From Candidatus Aenigmatarchaeota archaeon (GTDB lineage: Archaea; Aenigmatarchaeota; Aenigmatarchaeia; QMZP01): a stretch of DNA of 6,654 nt. The DNA is taken from the NCBI GenBank assembly GCA_030672885.1, contig DAOVFN010000038.1, positions 1 to 6,654 on the forward strand. Reading direction: 5' to 3'. A program made the position numbers and the translations under genes. The notes beneath the pieces are model-generated. The model saw only the letters and a list, made by a program, of their open reading frames with translations, ran no database searches and was not told the DNA's origin. This document shows positions 5,567 to 6,654 of this stretch, in pieces. Every line of letters begins with the position of its first letter. Within the stretch, counting starts at the first letter, position 1.

Positions 5567-6654
5567 TCTAAAGGTGATGGATGAATCCCGGTCCTGGTTC
5601 TTTATGCCTTTTGGGCCCCAGCATCCTGCTTCAGGGCATTTTCATGCCTTGCTTAAGATTAAGGGCGAAGAGATACTCGAGCTGGAGCCCCATCCGGGAT
5701 ATTTGCACAGGGGGCTTGAGAAATTGATGGAGTACAGGACTCATGCGCAGAATCTGGTGTTAGTCGATAGGATATGCGTTCTGGATCCCTTCCCGAATGA
5801 GATGGGATACGTAAACGCTGTTGAGAGTATAGCTGATATCGAGGTGCCGGAAAGGGCTCAGTTCATACGAACAATCATGGCGGAGCTGGGCAGGATTCTG
5901 AATCACGTAACATGGATTGGAATGATGTCAATGGTCGTGGGTCTTGATACCGGACAGAACATGGCCTGGGGCCACAGAGAGAAAATACTCCGCCTGATTG
6001 AGATAGCAACCGGTGGGAGGATATATCCCTGCTACTTCACTCCAGGAGGAGTCAGAAGGGACTTGCCCGATGGATTCAAGCAAAACGTTATGAAAACGCT
6101 TGACTACCTGGAGAAACAGTTGCACCTTTATGACTCGCTTGTTTTCCGAAACGCTGCGTTCATCATGAGGATGAAGGGAATAGGTGTTTTTGATCGAAAG
6201 AATGCCATGGCTTTGGGGACCACCGGTCCCAATCTGAGGGCATGCGGCGTGGAGAGTGACGTGAGGAAGGATGAGCCTTATGAAGCGTATCCTATGGCAG
6301 ACTTCAATGTTGTGACAGCGAAGGGCGGAGATTCCTATTCAAGGGCCCTGTGCAGAAGAGGGGAGATTGCTGAAAGCATCTCAATAATAAGGCAACTATT
6401 AGGGAAAATGCCAGAGGGAGAACACAGGAGCAAAAAGATACCTCCCAAATGGGCTGCTCCCAAGGGAGAGGCATATTTCTCATGCGAGTCAGCCAGGGGA
6501 GAGCTGTGTTTTCATATGGTAAGCGACGGGACCAGCAAACCATACAGAGTAAAGGTCAGGGGGCCAAGCTTCTCACATGCATTATCAGGGTTTCCGTACC
6601 TGGTCAGGGGAGCGCAGATAGCGGATGTTCCCGTAATATACTGGAGTCTGGATC
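5553..6654 (+). CDS. nuoD: NuoD-like (49-kDa / hydrogenase large subunit type), 3'-truncated by window
   Basis: The 367 residues visible cover nearly all of the catalytic large subunit of a complex I-like module. The frame runs out of the window inside VIYWSLD, normally near the C-terminus (GSLD...DR in NuoD). Landmarks are FGPQHPASGH (20-29), PHPGYLHRGLEKLMEY (46-61), NEMGYVNAVESIADIEVPERAQ (82-103), TTGPNLRACG (223-232) and DSYSRALCRRGEIAESISIIRQ (260-281). The hydrogenase L1 motif RxCGxC is absent: the site reads RICVLD, with C75 kept and Asp78 where the second Cys would be. The second His of the NuoD HPxxH quinone motif is Gly28, with His at 29. The quinone-type Tyr (Y86) is present. It is thus neither a typical NiFe hydrogenase nor a typical quinone reductase subunit. 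AGAGGG lies 6 bases before the ATG. Confidence 0.94.
   Translation, partial: MEKNDLKVMDESRSWFFMPFGPQHPASGHFHALLKIKGEEILELEPHPGYLHRGLEKLMEYRTHAQNLVLVDRICVLDPFPNEMGYVNAVESIADIEVPERAQFIRTIMAELGRILNHVTWIGMMSMVVGLDTGQNMAWGHREKILRLIEIATGGRIYPCYFTPGGVRRDLPDGFKQNVMKTLDYLEKQLHLYDSLVFRNAAFIMRMKGIGVFDRKNAMALGTTGPNLRACGVESDVRKDEPYEAYPMADFNVVTAKGGDSYSRALCRRGEIAESISIIRQLLGKMPEGEHRSKKIPPKWAAPKGEAYFSCESARGELCFHMVSDGTSKPYRVKVRGPSFSHALSGFPYLVRGAQIADVPVIYWSLD

Noticed and set aside
5553..6654. Calling the module a NiFe hydrogenase
   Set aside because: The N-terminal RxCGxC nickel-binding motif is absent from the large subunit.

Overview
The window looks like a piece of an archaeal chromosome of moderate GC content. 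Three things suggest this. Arginine is mostly AGG/AGA and isoleucine is often ATA. The promoters read as archaeal TATA boxes, and two of them sit 26-27 bases before an ATG with no ribosome binding site, as in leaderless archaeal mRNAs. The metabolic genes also resemble archaeal families. I cannot name a lineage from sequence alone. Base 1 coincides with the first base of a 52-bp repeat, so the left edge may be an assembly break.

Layout. Bases 1-148 hold two copies of a 52-bp direct repeat spaced 90 bp apart and no gene I can defend. Bases 149-1417 (minus strand) are a two-gene unit: a soluble, helix-rich protein of unknown function followed by a rhomboid intramembrane serine protease. A 141-bp divergent spacer follows, with back-to-back promoters and a 9-bp-arm dyad between them. 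Bases 1559-2284 (plus) encode a metallo-beta-lactamase-fold protein of the COG1237 type. Bases 2295-3604 (minus) are an AbiEi/AbiEii-type toxin-antitoxin pair, convergent with the MBL gene. A second divergent spacer (3605-3746) has two promoters sharing the same 9-mer and a perfect 7-bp-arm palindrome between them.

From 3747 to the right edge (plus strand) runs one tightly packed operon. It encodes a polytopic permease of the putative heavy-metal/manganese exporter family (ArsP_2-like), then three subunits of a complex I / group 4 hydrogenase-like redox module: NuoB-like, NuoC-like and NuoD-like. NuoD is cut by the window end. The permease stop overlaps the nuoB start.

The most interesting part is this operon. 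The catalytic large subunit lacks the N-terminal CxxC nickel-ligand motif of hydrogenases. It also lacks the second His of the NuoD GPQHPxxH motif. The small subunit has only three of the four cysteines expected for the N2-type cluster. Together with a permease in the position where nuoA might be expected, this points to a divergent, possibly non-hydrogenase, non-quinone member of the complex I superfamily. Its partner and substrate cannot be told from this window.
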